64,000 nt of DNA, taken from the NCBI GenBank assembly GCA_017311185.1, contig JAESUZ010001741.1, forward strand, positions 186,001 to 250,000, given 5' to 3'. How positions within the stretch are numbered: position 1 is the first letter of the stretch; each line of letters begins with the position of its first letter. A model generated the notes under the pieces. That model did no database searches and was not told where the DNA came from. It saw only the letters and a list, made by a program, of their open reading frames with translations. The position numbers were made by a program, and so were the translations under genes. Shown in pieces: positions 46,857 to 56,230 of the stretch. This DNA is from Proteles cristata cristata (Eukaryota > Chordata > Mammalia > Carnivora > Hyaenidae).

Positions 46857-47300
46857 TAGCTGCGCCTGGGTGGCTGGGTCGGTTAAGCCTCCGACTCTTG
46901 AGCTTGGCTCAAGTCACAATCTCACGGTTTCTAAGTTTGAGCCCTCTGTCGGGGTCTGCACTGATGGTGTGGAGCCTGGTTGGGATTCTCTCTTCTCCTT
47001 TCTTTTCTTTTTTTTTTTTTAATATTTTTATTTATTTCTAGAGAGAGAGAGAGACAGCGTGAGCAGGGGGAGGGTCAGAGAGAGAGGGAGTCACAGACTG
47101 AAACAGGCTCCAGGCTCTGAGCTGGCAGTCAGCACAGAGCCCGACGCGGGGCTCGAACCCACGAACCGCGAGATCATGACCTAAGCCAAAGTCGGACGCT
47201 TAACCAACTAAGCCACCCAGGCACCCCATCTCTCTCCCCCTTTCTTTCTGCCTCTCCCCTGCTCACATTCTTTCTGTCAAAATAAACTAAAAAAAGAAAA
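46857..47300 (+). mobile_element. tRNA-Lys-derived SINE split by a nested SINE
   Basis: 5' part 46857-47005 and 3' part 47228-47300 (CTCTCCCCCTTTC...GTCAAAATAAAC) of one copy. Confidence 0.85.
47006..47227 (-). mobile_element. Nested tRNA-Lys-derived SINE
   Basis: Complete near-consensus reverse copy inserted in the CT-rich tract of the older SINE. Confidence 0.92.
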
Positions 47301-47879
47301 GGAAAATGGACATAAGATAGATAGTAGTTGTTAAAGTTCAGTGATAGGCATATTGGGGTTCATGGTAATGTCCTCTCTACACTGATCTGGGTTAGGCGTT
47401 CCCCCATCCCCCATTTAAAAATTAATATACTCCCTTCTTCCCTTCTTGAGCACTACAGTCTAGAAGCGTTTAGGTGGGGGTCACACGAGGTGAGAGAGGG
47501 CCTTGGCCCAGCCCCCTGGGAGCCCTAGTGGTGTGAGGAGTGTGTCCCCCGGGCTGGGGGGAGGCAAGTGTGGCAGGAAGATTAGCATGGACTCGTTACT
47601 ACCATGGATCCAACAGTCCCCATCTGGGTTTTGTAAGGACACAAGTCTAAACCACATTGACTCCATGACAGGCTTTAAGTTTCCCCTCTAAACTAGAAGG
47701 CCTGAGTTTCAGTCTCCCTGAAATTATCGGGCAGACACACACTGCCCAAGGCCAGAGAAACCGCCCACCACACCACCCTTGCAATGCCCAATCAAGAAAG
47801 GCCAGCAACTATAGATAAAACTCTGTTACCTAATGTTAAAGTTAACCCATTAGGCGCCAAACAAGACCCTAGGCCCGTT
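47301..47879. other. Flank of the ZSCAN31 island
   Basis: Bases 47650-47870 look like a moderately conserved interspersed repeat, perhaps an LTR, but I cannot name it. No gene seen. Confidence 0.35.
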
Positions 47880-48650
47880 CTGTGAGGGTCCGGACAGGTC
47901 CCGTCCCGCGCCATCCAGGGGCCCCGCCCCGACGCTCCCCGCGCTCCCCGACGCTCCCCGGCGCTCCCCGACGCTCCCCGACGCTCCCCGACGCTCCCCG
48001 CGCTCCCCGCGCCCCGCCGGCCCTCCTCGGCTTTCTGAATCGCGTCCTCGGCTTAGTACGGGTGTCCGGTCTGAGTACGCAGGTCACCACAGCAGGTCAC
48101 CACAGCCTGGGCCACGTCCAGGCCTTCATTTCATCCCGGCTGCGCGTCAGCCTTATGAAGTCCCCTGTCCACGTGTCCGCGCCGTCCCCTCGGCTCCGAG
48201 AATGCAGACCGTAGGTCGCGAGTAAACCACTGCCTGCTGTGGCGCCGACCCCGGGAAGGCAGGCGCGGCGAGCGCGGGGGCGGGGGGCGGCGGCGTGGGC
48301 GCGGGACGCGGCCGCCTCTGGGGCCCCAGAGAGGACAGGGGGGCCCCGGGAGGCCGGCTGGGGTCCGGGACGCCGGGCCTCGCGGCCGCTCGCTTCTCAG
48401 GGCGCCGCCCCCCGGGCTCTGGAGCTTCACTGCCCCCGAGGTGAGCTTCGGACCCGCCGCCCCTCGCCCCGGGCTCCCGGATGGCGTCAGGTCGGCGCCC
48501 CAGAGCCAGGCCGAGTGGGAGCGGTCCCGCCCCGCCGGGCAGGGAAGAGAAGGGGACGGGAAGGGGCGCCTCGCGGCGGGTCCTGCTCCCCGGTACCCGC
48601 CCCCTTCGTGTGGCCAGCGTTCGCGATATTGCATCTGTTGTTTCCTCTAA
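47880..48650 (+). promoter_or_regulatory. ZSCAN31: CpG island, probable ZSCAN31 promoter and first exon
   Basis: CpG-dense block ahead of ZSCAN31. A strong donor CCCGAG/GTGAGCTTCGGA at 48440/48441 shares 12 bases after the junction with the ZSCAN23 first-exon donor. About 7.4 kb of SINE-rich intron would separate it from the SCAN exon at 55.85 kb. In human the opposite-strand gene ZKSCAN3 starts close to this promoter, but no such gene is visible here. Confidence 0.62.
47923..48015 (+). repeat. 10-bp GC-rich tandem repeat (GACGCTCCCC)n
   Basis: About eight or nine imperfect copies of GACGCTCCCC, some reduced to GCGCTCCCC, at the upstream edge of the ZSCAN31 CpG island. Likely variable in length. 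Confidence 0.85.
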
Positions 48651-48687
48651 GTATTTCAAAAGACATCGCAGGCGTCATGACTTGTCA

Positions 48688-48894
48688 TTTTTTTTTTTTT
48701 AATTTATTTCTGACACAGAGAGAGACAGTGTGAGCAGGGGAGGGTCAGAGAGAGAGGGAGTCACAGAATTTGAAACAGGTTCCAGGCTCTGAGCTGTCAG
48801 CACAGAGCCCGACGCGGGGCTCGAACCCAGGAACCGCGAGATCATGACCTGAGCCACAGTCAGACGCTTAACCGACTGAGCCACCCAGGCGCCT
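48688..48894 (-). mobile_element. tRNA-Lys-derived SINE
   Basis: Reverse copy directly behind the ZSCAN31 CpG island, flanked by CTTGTCATT. Confidence 0.92.
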
Positions 48895-49478
48895 CTTGTC
48901 ATTCTTAAATAGTTTAAAAATTGACGTTTTCAAGACGAGAATCGTACCCGCAAGGTCCGTGACGCACCTGACCGGATGTGGGAGCATTCCCTAAAATCAC
49001 CCAGCACCTAGTCCCTAGAACCCTAGCTGTCCCACGGATGGCTTTTCCAGGTGATCTGTACCCACTAGGATCCAGTTAAAGACCGTTCATTGCAAGTGGT
49101 TGTCTTTTCACATTTAAAAAACTCCTGCCTTTCCCCTCGCGTCTTCCTGTCCGTGGCTTGTTGAAGGCAGGACTTGCCAGGCCTCCCGAAGGAGCACCGA
49201 TGTTTCTGGATGTGCCTGCGGTCCCTCTATTTACTAGTCGTTGCAATTGGTTGTGCTTTGGGTTTTATTTTACAGCACTAGTGGTTTACGATTTTTGTGA
49301 TCTCTCTGTTGCTAATATGCTGAAGCTAATAAGAAAAACGCTCTTTTATGCTTTTTCCTCCTGTGTTTTTAGTTCAGTAAAGGAACAAGGAGGACACGTG
49401 TTTGCTGCCTGACACGTCATAGACACTTAGGATCTGTGAATTCTTTTGTGGGTCACAGGTAATGCTAGAAACAATATT
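48895..49478. other. ZSCAN31 5' intron
   Basis: No feature recognised. Confidence 0.4.
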
Positions 49479-49689
49479 GGGGGCGCCTGGGTGGCTCGGT
49501 AGGTTGAGCGTTCGACCCTTGATTTCTCCTCAGTTCGCCATCTCGTGGTTTGTGAAATCGAGCCCCAAGTCGAGCTCTGGGCTGACAGCATGGAGCCTGC
49601 TTGGGATTCTCCCCGGTTCATGCACACATGCTCTCTCTCTCTTTCTCTCTCTCAAATAAATAAACTTCAAAAATAAAATAAATAAAATG
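49479..49689 (+). mobile_element. tRNA-Lys-derived SINE
   Basis: Flanked by AATATTGG repeats. Confidence 0.9.
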
Positions 49690-49900
49690 AATATTGGATT
49701 TAGGATGAACTCACCTACTTCCTCCAGGAGTCTACCTGAACACACCTCCAAAATTATGGCCTATATTTCACCAAGTTGTAATTCTCTCCCCTTGAGCTAT
49801 AAACTCCTATGTAGACCCAGCTCTTAGCACAGCTCCATAAACATCTGTCCAAAGACTGAAGCATTTTTTGTACAACAAAAATTAAGCTGTTTTGACTTTC
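49690..49900 (+). mobile_element. L2 LINE 3' end piece
   Basis: CTTCCTCCAGGAGTCTACCTG...CCTTGAGCTATAAACTCC...AGCTCTTAGCACAG fits an L2 3' end. Confidence 0.45.
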
Positions 49901-49952
49901 AGATGTATTTTTCAAAGTTAAATTAACTTGAAGGATGCAGTAATGGCATTCA

Positions 49953-50166
49953 TTTTTTTTTAATGTTTTATTTATTTCTGAGAGAGAGAGAGAGAGACAG
50001 TGTGAGCAGGGGAGGGGCAGAGAGAGAGGGAGACACAGAATCTGAAGCGGGCTCCAGGCTCTGAGCTGACAACACAGAACCGAAACCGGGCTCAAACCCA
50101 TGAACTGTAAGATCATGACCTGAGCCGAAGTCGGACGCTTAACCAACAGAGCCACCCAGGCGCCCC
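49953..50166 (-). mobile_element. tRNA-Lys-derived SINE
   Basis: Complete reverse copy. Confidence 0.93.
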
Positions 50167-50960
50167 TTCACTTCCCTTCTTAAAAGCCTACCATGACTTT
50201 TGCACTTCAAGTAAAATCCACACTCCTAGGCCCTGCATGATCTGGCTTTCTTGCCAGCCTACTTCTTTGCCACTCTTCACTCCTCTCTGTATCTGCTCCA
50301 GCCTCCTTGCGTGTGTGTGACCACGCCATACCCTGCCTCGGGGCCTTTGAACGGTGTCACACGCTCTTCCTGTCCCCCACTTCTACTTTTTTATGGCTCA
50401 CTCCTTTTCGCTCTTAAGGGTTCAACTTACATGTTTATCTCTCACCTTCCTATCTTTTTTTTTTAATACCTATTTATTTTTGAGACAAACAGAGCATGAG
50501 TGGGGGAGGGGCAGAGAGAGAGAGAGGGAGACACAGAATCTGAAGCCACGCTCCAGGCTCTGAGCTGTTAGCACAGAGCCCGATGCGGGGCTTGAACTCA
50601 CAGATAGTGAGATCATGACTTAAATCGAAGTCAGACGCTTAACCGACTGAGCCACCCAGGCCGCCACCCCCCCGCCCCCACCTTCGTATCTTAATAGGTA
50701 CTGCATTTATCTGGTAACTCAGTGGTTGATTTTCCTCATAGTACTTACCACAACTACCATTATGTCATTTGTCACCTCACTTTTGTCATTGTTACTTTTT
50801 GTCATTTGTTTTGTCTTTCATATTAGAATATAAGCCCCAGCAAAACAGGGGCAGGCTCTGTCTTTTTGAGAATTATATCTCTGGTGCCTCATGAAGTGGC
50901 CTGGTGCATTGTTGAAGCTCAGGGAACATTTATGGAGTAAAACGAGTGAGGAAATGGCAA
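50167..50960 (+). mobile_element. L2 LINE 3' region, split by a SINE
   Basis: AAGCCTACCATGACTTTTGC...CCTGCATGATCTGGC...GGGCCTTTGAACGG before, and GTACTTACCACAACTACC...AGAATATAAGCCCCAGC after the SINE at 50453-50664. Confidence 0.68.
50453..50664 (-). mobile_element. tRNA-Lys-derived SINE
   Basis: Reverse copy nested in the L2. Confidence 0.92.
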
Positions 50961-51078
50961 CATCTGTCCAGAACGCAGTCAGCAATCAACATCAGAAGAA
51001 ATCAAATAGGAGAACTTTGAGTGTATAACAAAAATGGCACCAAGTCTACCCACTATATTTTAAAAATGCAAGAGTCTT

Positions 51079-51299
51079 TTTTTTTTTAATTTTTTAATGT
51101 TTTATTTATTTCTAGGAGAGAGAGAGACAGCGTGAGCAGGGGAGGGTCAGAGAGAGAGGGAGTCACAGACTGAAACAGGCTCCAGGCTCTGAGCTGGCAG
51201 TCAGCACAGAGCCCGACGCGGGGCTCGAACCCACGAACCGCGAGATCATGACCTAAGCGAAAGACGGATGCTTAACCGACTAAGCCACCCAGGCGCCCC
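51079..51299 (-). mobile_element. Young tRNA-Lys-derived SINE with perfect 17-bp target duplication
   Basis: Flanked by AAAAATGCAAGAGTCTT at 51062-51078 and 51300-51316, identical. Near-consensus body. Confidence 0.97.
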
Positions 51300-51553
51300 A
51301 AAAATGCAAGAGTCTTATACAGTCGTCAAAATTCAATTTCTTATGGTTGTAGGACTGAAGTTCCGGGTAGAACTGAGGCCCCCGTTTCCTTGCTGGCTGC
51401 CAGCTGGAGACTGGTCTCAGCTTCCTTTACATGTGGCTCATTCCTCCACTGACAAACCAGCAAATGTGTATCAAATCTTCCTCATGCTTCAAACTTCTGA
51501 CTTCCTCATCTTTTACCAGCCAGAGAATACTCTGCTTTTAAAGAGATCATGTA

Positions 51554-51746
51554 AGGGGAGCACCTGGCCCAGAGAGTCGAGTGTCTGACTCTTGATTTCA
51601 GCTCAGGTCATGATCCCAGGGTTGTGGGATTGAGCCCCCCCCACATTGGGCTACTCATGGAGCCTGCTTGAGATTCTCTCTTTCCCTCTATCCCCTCTCC
51701 TACTCACTTGCGCTCGCGCGCGCTCTCTCTCTCTCAAATAAAATTA
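51554..51746 (+). mobile_element. tRNA-Lys-derived SINE, diverged
   Basis: GGGGAGCACCTGGCCCAGAG to CTCTCTCAAATAAAATTAG. Confidence 0.8.
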
Positions 51747-51960
51747 GGGACACCTAGGGGCTCAGTCAGTTAAAACAGTCAACTTCAGTTCAGGTCATGA
51801 TCTCACAGCTCGTGGGTTCGAGCCCCGTGTCGGGCTCTGTGTTGTCAGCTCAGAGCCTGGAGCCTGCTTCAGATTCTGTGTCTACCTCTCTCTCTGCCCC
51901 TCCCCTGCTCACACTCTGTCTCTCTCTCTCTCTCAAAACTAAATAAACGTTAAAAGAATT
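51747..51960 (+). mobile_element. tRNA-Lys-derived SINE, head to tail with the previous copy
   Basis: GGGACACCTAGGGGCTCAGTC to CTAAATAAACGTTAAAAG. Confidence 0.88.
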
Positions 51961-52099
51961 TTTTTCTTTAAATAAAATTTTAAAAAATTAAATTAAAAAA
52001 AATTTTTTTAAATCCTATAAGTAGTTTATCCCTACCCAGAGACCTATCTCTCTATCATAAGGTCCACTAATTAGTAGCTTTAATTTGTTGCTGTGAGAA

Positions 52100-52188
52100 C
52101 TGGGGAGACCCCCTGGCCCTGAGGCTTTCCCCTAGCCATCCCAAAGATGTCACCGAAGAATCTTGGTCACATAAAGAATTCAATGACA
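52100..52188. repeat. Unclassified repeat, copy 1 of 2
   Basis: AACTGGGGAGACCCCCTGGC...CATCCCAAAGATGTCACCG...GAATCTTGGTCACAT matches 60975-61070. Possibly an LTR piece. Confidence 0.5.
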
Positions 52189-52384
52189 GGGGCATCTTGG
52201 GTGTCTCAGTTGGTTAAGCATCCAACTTCGGCTAATGTCATGATTTCATGGTTCGTTGGTTCGAGCCCCGAATTGGGCTCTGTGCTGACAGCTCAGAGCC
52301 TGGAGCCTGCTTCAGAGTCTGTGTCTCTCTGCCTTCCCCCACTTCTCTCTCTCTCTCTCTCTCTCTCAAAAATAAATAAACATT
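52189..52384 (+). mobile_element. tRNA-Lys-derived SINE
   Basis: GGGGCATCTTGGGTGTCTCAG to AAAATAAATAAACATT. Confidence 0.9.
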
Positions 52385-52620
52385 GGGGCGCCTGGGTGGC
52401 TCAGTCAGTTAAGCGTCCATCTTTGGCTCAGGTCATGATCTCTTAGTCTGTGGGTTTGAGCCCCGTGTTGGGCTCTGTGCTGACAGATCGGAGCTTGGAG
52501 ATCGGAGCTTGGAGCCTGCTTTCTCTCTCTCTCTCTCTGCCCCTCCCCCCCACACCCTGTCTCTATCTCTCAAAAGTAAACAAATGTTTTTAAATTTTTT
52601 TAAAATAAATAAATAAACAT
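52385..52620 (+). mobile_element. tRNA-Lys-derived SINE inserted in the tail of the previous copy
   Basis: GGGGCGCCTGGGTGGCTCAG directly follows the A-rich tail of its neighbour. Contains a short internal duplication of GATCGGAGCTTGGA. Confidence 0.9.
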
Positions 52621-53270
52621 AAAAAAATTTTTTAACCCGTTACATTTGGTTCATCAGATGTGTTTTAGATACCTGCTTCCTCCTAGGAAATCAGATGACA
52701 CCAAATTGTACTTAATTGAATCAGGGCACTTAATTGAATAAACCAGGTAAGTAAAACATTGAAGAAAATTCCATCCATAATTTTATGGCAAATGTAGACT
52801 TGTACATCCTCTTTAGGCATTTTGTCAGAAGAGGTGTTTGGGACCTGTAGCAGGTTGGGAGCGGAGAGAGACCTGGGGGCGCCAGGAAATGCAGACAGAT
52901 CCTGGGCACAGGGAGGAGGGGTGTGGGGAGAAGAGAAAGAGGGTGTTTCCCAGCTGTCTCCTTCTTCCCTTCCCTTTCTATGCCACGGTTTGATGAAATG
53001 AAAAGGGAACATTTAGTTATTGGTCTACAAACCTCCGTGGGCGTAAAGACAGCTGAGGGATTTGCCTGCGCTGCTCCGGGGTTTCTCGGCAGCATTAAGG
53101 ATACTCACAGAACAGTTGTTGCCTGTAAATGTCACCCCTTGGTAAGCCACACTTTTAATAATCATGAAGTTAAATGCAAGCCATAGTTAGGAATTCTCAG
53201 ACTTATAGTCTTCCTGGACTGAAGACTCAAAAAACCTGATACTCAGATGCTGCAGTAAAGAGTAAACACA
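52621..53270. other. ZSCAN31 5' intron
   Basis: No feature recognised; open frames on the - strand have no family match. Confidence 0.4.
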
Positions 53271-53479
53271 GGGGCACCTGGGTGGCTCAGTCATTTAAGT
53301 GTCCAGTTTCAGCTCAGGTCATGATCTCATGGTTTGTGGGTTCGAGCCCTGCGTTGAACTCTGTGCTGAACTCTTGCTTAGAGCCTGGAACCTGCTTCAG
53401 ATTCTGTGTCTCCTTCTCTTATGTCCTTTCCCTGCTCACACTCTGTCTCACTCGGTCTCGAAAATAAATAAATATATAA
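53271..53479 (+). mobile_element. tRNA-Lys-derived SINE
   Basis: GGGGCACCTGGGTGGCTCAG to AATAAATAAATATATAAAA. Confidence 0.9.
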
Positions 53480-53480
53480 A

Positions 53481-53703
53481 AGGGGCACCTGGGTGGCTCA
53501 ATCGGTTAAGCGTCCGACTTCGGCTCAGGTCATGATCTCGCAATTTGTGGGTTCAAGCCCTGCGTCGGGCCCTGTGCTGACGGCTACCTCAGAGCCTGGA
53601 GCCTGCCTTCAGATTCTGTATCTCCTTCTCTCTCTGACCCTCCCCTGCTCACACTGTCTCTCTCTCACAAAAAAAAAAAAAAAAAGAATAAACATTAAAA
53701 AAA
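53481..53703 (+). mobile_element. tRNA-Lys-derived SINE, head to tail with the previous copy
   Basis: Starts GGGGCACCTGGGTGGCTCAA; long A-run near 53670-53685. Confidence 0.92.
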
Positions 53704-53759
53704 TTATTATTTTTTTTAAAAAGAGTAAAAACGATGTAGTTGGCCGTAGAAGTTGGCAA

Positions 53760-53975
53760 AAGACAAGCTCCACAGTTTGACTTTCTGTGTTCTCAACACT
53801 GTAACATCATTTATGTGACTATTGCACTAGCATCTGTCTCTCCCACCATAAATGCCATAAAGGCAAGGGCCAGGTCTGTTTCCTCTCCTGCTGTGACTGG
53901 AGCGCCCACACTATGCCAAGCATCCAGTCAGCACAGGTATTTGAATGAATGGGATACATACATTTTCCCACAATA
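53760..53975 (+). mobile_element. L2 LINE 3' end piece
   Basis: AAATGCCATAAAGGCAAGGGC...TATGCCAAGCATCCAGTCAGC...TATTTGAATGAATGGG. Confidence 0.5.
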
Positions 53976-54024
53976 AACTGTAACTGGAAAACTTAGAAGT
54001 CCTCTCAAACATTGATAATTCTAT

Positions 54025-54229
54025 CTTTTTAATGTTTATTTATTTTTGAGAGAGAGATAGTGAGCGGGGAGGGGGGCGGTGAAAAGAGAGAGGGAGACAC
54101 AATCAGAACCAGTCTCCAGGCTCTGAGCTGTCAGCGCAGAACCTGATGCAGAGCTTGAACTCAGGAAGCGTGAGATCATGACCTGAGCCAAAGTCGGACG
54201 CTTAACTGACTGAGCCGCCCAGGTGCCCT
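54025..54229 (-). mobile_element. tRNA-Lys-derived SINE
   Basis: Reverse copy ending GAGCCGCCCAGGTGCCC. Confidence 0.9.
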
Positions 54230-54298
54230 GATAATTCTCTTAACACGAGGCTGAGGCCAGGTATAAAATTCAAGCTAACACTAAGGTAAACTGTCGTG

Positions 54299-54515
54299 GG
54301 GCGCCTGGGGGGCTCAGTCGGTTAAGCATCAGCTTCGGCTCAGGTCATGATCTCACGGTTTGTGGGTTCGAGCCCTGCATTGGGCTCTGTGCTGACAGCT
54401 CAGAGTCTGGAGCCTCTTACGGATTCTGTGTCTTCCTCTCTCTCTGACCCTCCCCTGTTCAGGCTGTCTCTCTCTCTCAGAAATAAATGAAACATTTAAA
54501 AAAAATTTTTTTTAA
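54299..54515 (+). mobile_element. tRNA-Lys-derived SINE
   Basis: Flanked by GTAAACTGTCG repeats. Confidence 0.92.
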
Positions 54516-54559
54516 TGAAGTAAACTGTCGGTGTGACCACCATTCAGCCTCCTGGCTTA

Positions 54560-55100
54560 CAGTCTGCAACCCTGCAACATATTCTTAAGATTTCCTTCCT
54601 GAGTCTTCCTTAGTGTTTCTAAATACAGATCTAATGCTGTGACAGTGACATGGAAGCCTGGCTGCCCTTCAGGTTTCCATCTGATAGAGTCTAAACATCT
54701 CAGCCCAGAGTTCAAGGCTGTTTTCTATTCTAGCGCAGTGCCTCTTTCCCACCGTACCTTTCCCACACATCTATCCACGCGCTGTCATCCACAGTCCAGC
54801 CACCAGGACCCCCGCGAGTCCCTAGATCCTCTGCATCCTTCGATGGCTGTCGTCCTGTTGGGTCCCCTCCCGTCGCCCTTTCCTTGCCTGACAAGTTCCT
54901 GTTTGTTACTTTAGGCCTAATTCAAACGCATTTGCCCCTAAGCCACGTGTTCTCACAGCTCGTACCCAGTCAGAATCACCTTTCCTACTCTCTGCTTTCT
55001 GGGTACTTGGTTGAGTTCTGTCATAGCACTCATCGTCTGACGTGTGTCCCGTTCTTTACCTGATGCTGCTGTGTATCGACTGTCTAGCAGGTCTTTAAGT
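54560..55100 (+). mobile_element. Probable L2 LINE remnants
   Basis: CATCTGATAGAGTCTAAACATC...CAAGGCTGTTTTCTATTC and GTCATAGCACTCATCGTCTG suit an L2; much decayed. Confidence 0.35.
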
Positions 55101-55800
55101 CACTACTATTTATTTTTCGTTTGTTTTCTTGCAATCAGTTTTTCAAATGGTACACAAATCAGGAAAAGTAGAGTATTCTGTGTAAAGTAACTTTCCCTTT
55201 ACCTTGCTCTGCACTTGGCTGGTTCCCGCCCCAGTGGCCAGCCCTGTGTTTCAGGTTTTCGTTGCCATGATAACGTGGTGTACGAACCCCGAAACGTTGG
55301 TGGCCTGCAGCGCAGAGCCTGATTGGGCGCAGGAGCCTGTGGGGTGCAGCTGGCCGGGCAGGGCTCACCTGTGTCTCCGCAGCGCGTCCGGCCTCAGCCA
55401 CACATCTGGGGCCACCGCCTGCCCGCTGGGCTGGGAGGCTCCACGTGCCCCTGTGATCAGGGAGCCAGTGGGTCCTGCTCCCCGCAGCCGTGGAGGGGAG
55501 GGCGAGGCTGCGAGCTGCATCCCCCCGGCCCTTCCCAGGCCTTTGCTTGTGCCGCGCTGCCTGATGCCACGCTGGCCCAACCCAGTCACGCGGGTCGGCA
55601 CAGCCCCGCAGTGGGAAGGCCCTGGACAGAGTGAGGAAGCAGGGCAGTTACCTACCACATGCTTTTCTCCAGATTCTAGACCAAGGCAAGGAAAGCCCCA
55701 GACGTACTTTTATGAACATAACGGTTGCATGACATTCGTTGTTCCTGTACTTTTTTCCCTGGCACGTTTTCACTTCCATGAAAACAGCGTTTTATCATCA
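55101..55800. other. Intron before the ZSCAN31 SCAN exon
   Basis: GC-rich from about 55300. The long + frame that starts at 55204 overlaps the SCAN exon out of frame and is not a gene. Confidence 0.45.
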
Positions 55801-55849
55801 GGTGTGTGCGCTTCCCTTCCGCCAGGCTGGCGGGAGCCTTCGGAGCAGG

Positions 55850-56230
55850 ATGGCTTCGGTGGAGGAGCAGGCCGGACCTGGGGCTGTGACGGTGGAGGAG
55901 GGCCCTTCCTGGGACCGGGAGACCTTCCTGCGAGAGAGCGGCTTTTCTCCTCAGGAGGCCTCCCGCCTACTTTTCGGGCGCTTCTGCTACCAGGAGACCC
56001 CCGGGCCCCGCGAGGCGCTGCGCCGGCTCCGCGAGCTGTGCTGCCAGTGGCTGCGGCCCGAGACGCACAGCAAGGAGCAGATCCTGGAGCTGCTGGTGCT
56101 GGAGCAGTTCCTGGCCATCCTGCCCGCCGGGCTCCAGGCCCGGGTGCGGGAGCACCACCCGGACGGCGGGGACGAGGCGGTGACGGTGCTGGAGGATCTG
56201 GAGAGGGAGCTTAGTGAGCCAGAGAACCAG
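55850..56230 (+). CDS. ZSCAN31: ZSCAN31 coding exon 1 (SCAN exon)
   Basis: Acceptor TTTATCATCAG ends near 55801. The ATG at 55850 is preceded by GGAGCAGG. It encodes 127 residues with a full SCAN domain at about residues 35-117 and ends ENQ before the donor GTGAGA, phase 0. SCAN is intact, so a dimerising protein could still be made. Confidence 0.88.

Noticed and set aside
47650..47880. Retroviral LTR as the ZSCAN31 promoter
   Set aside because: Sequence looks repetitive but I found no clear ends, primer site or second copy in the window.
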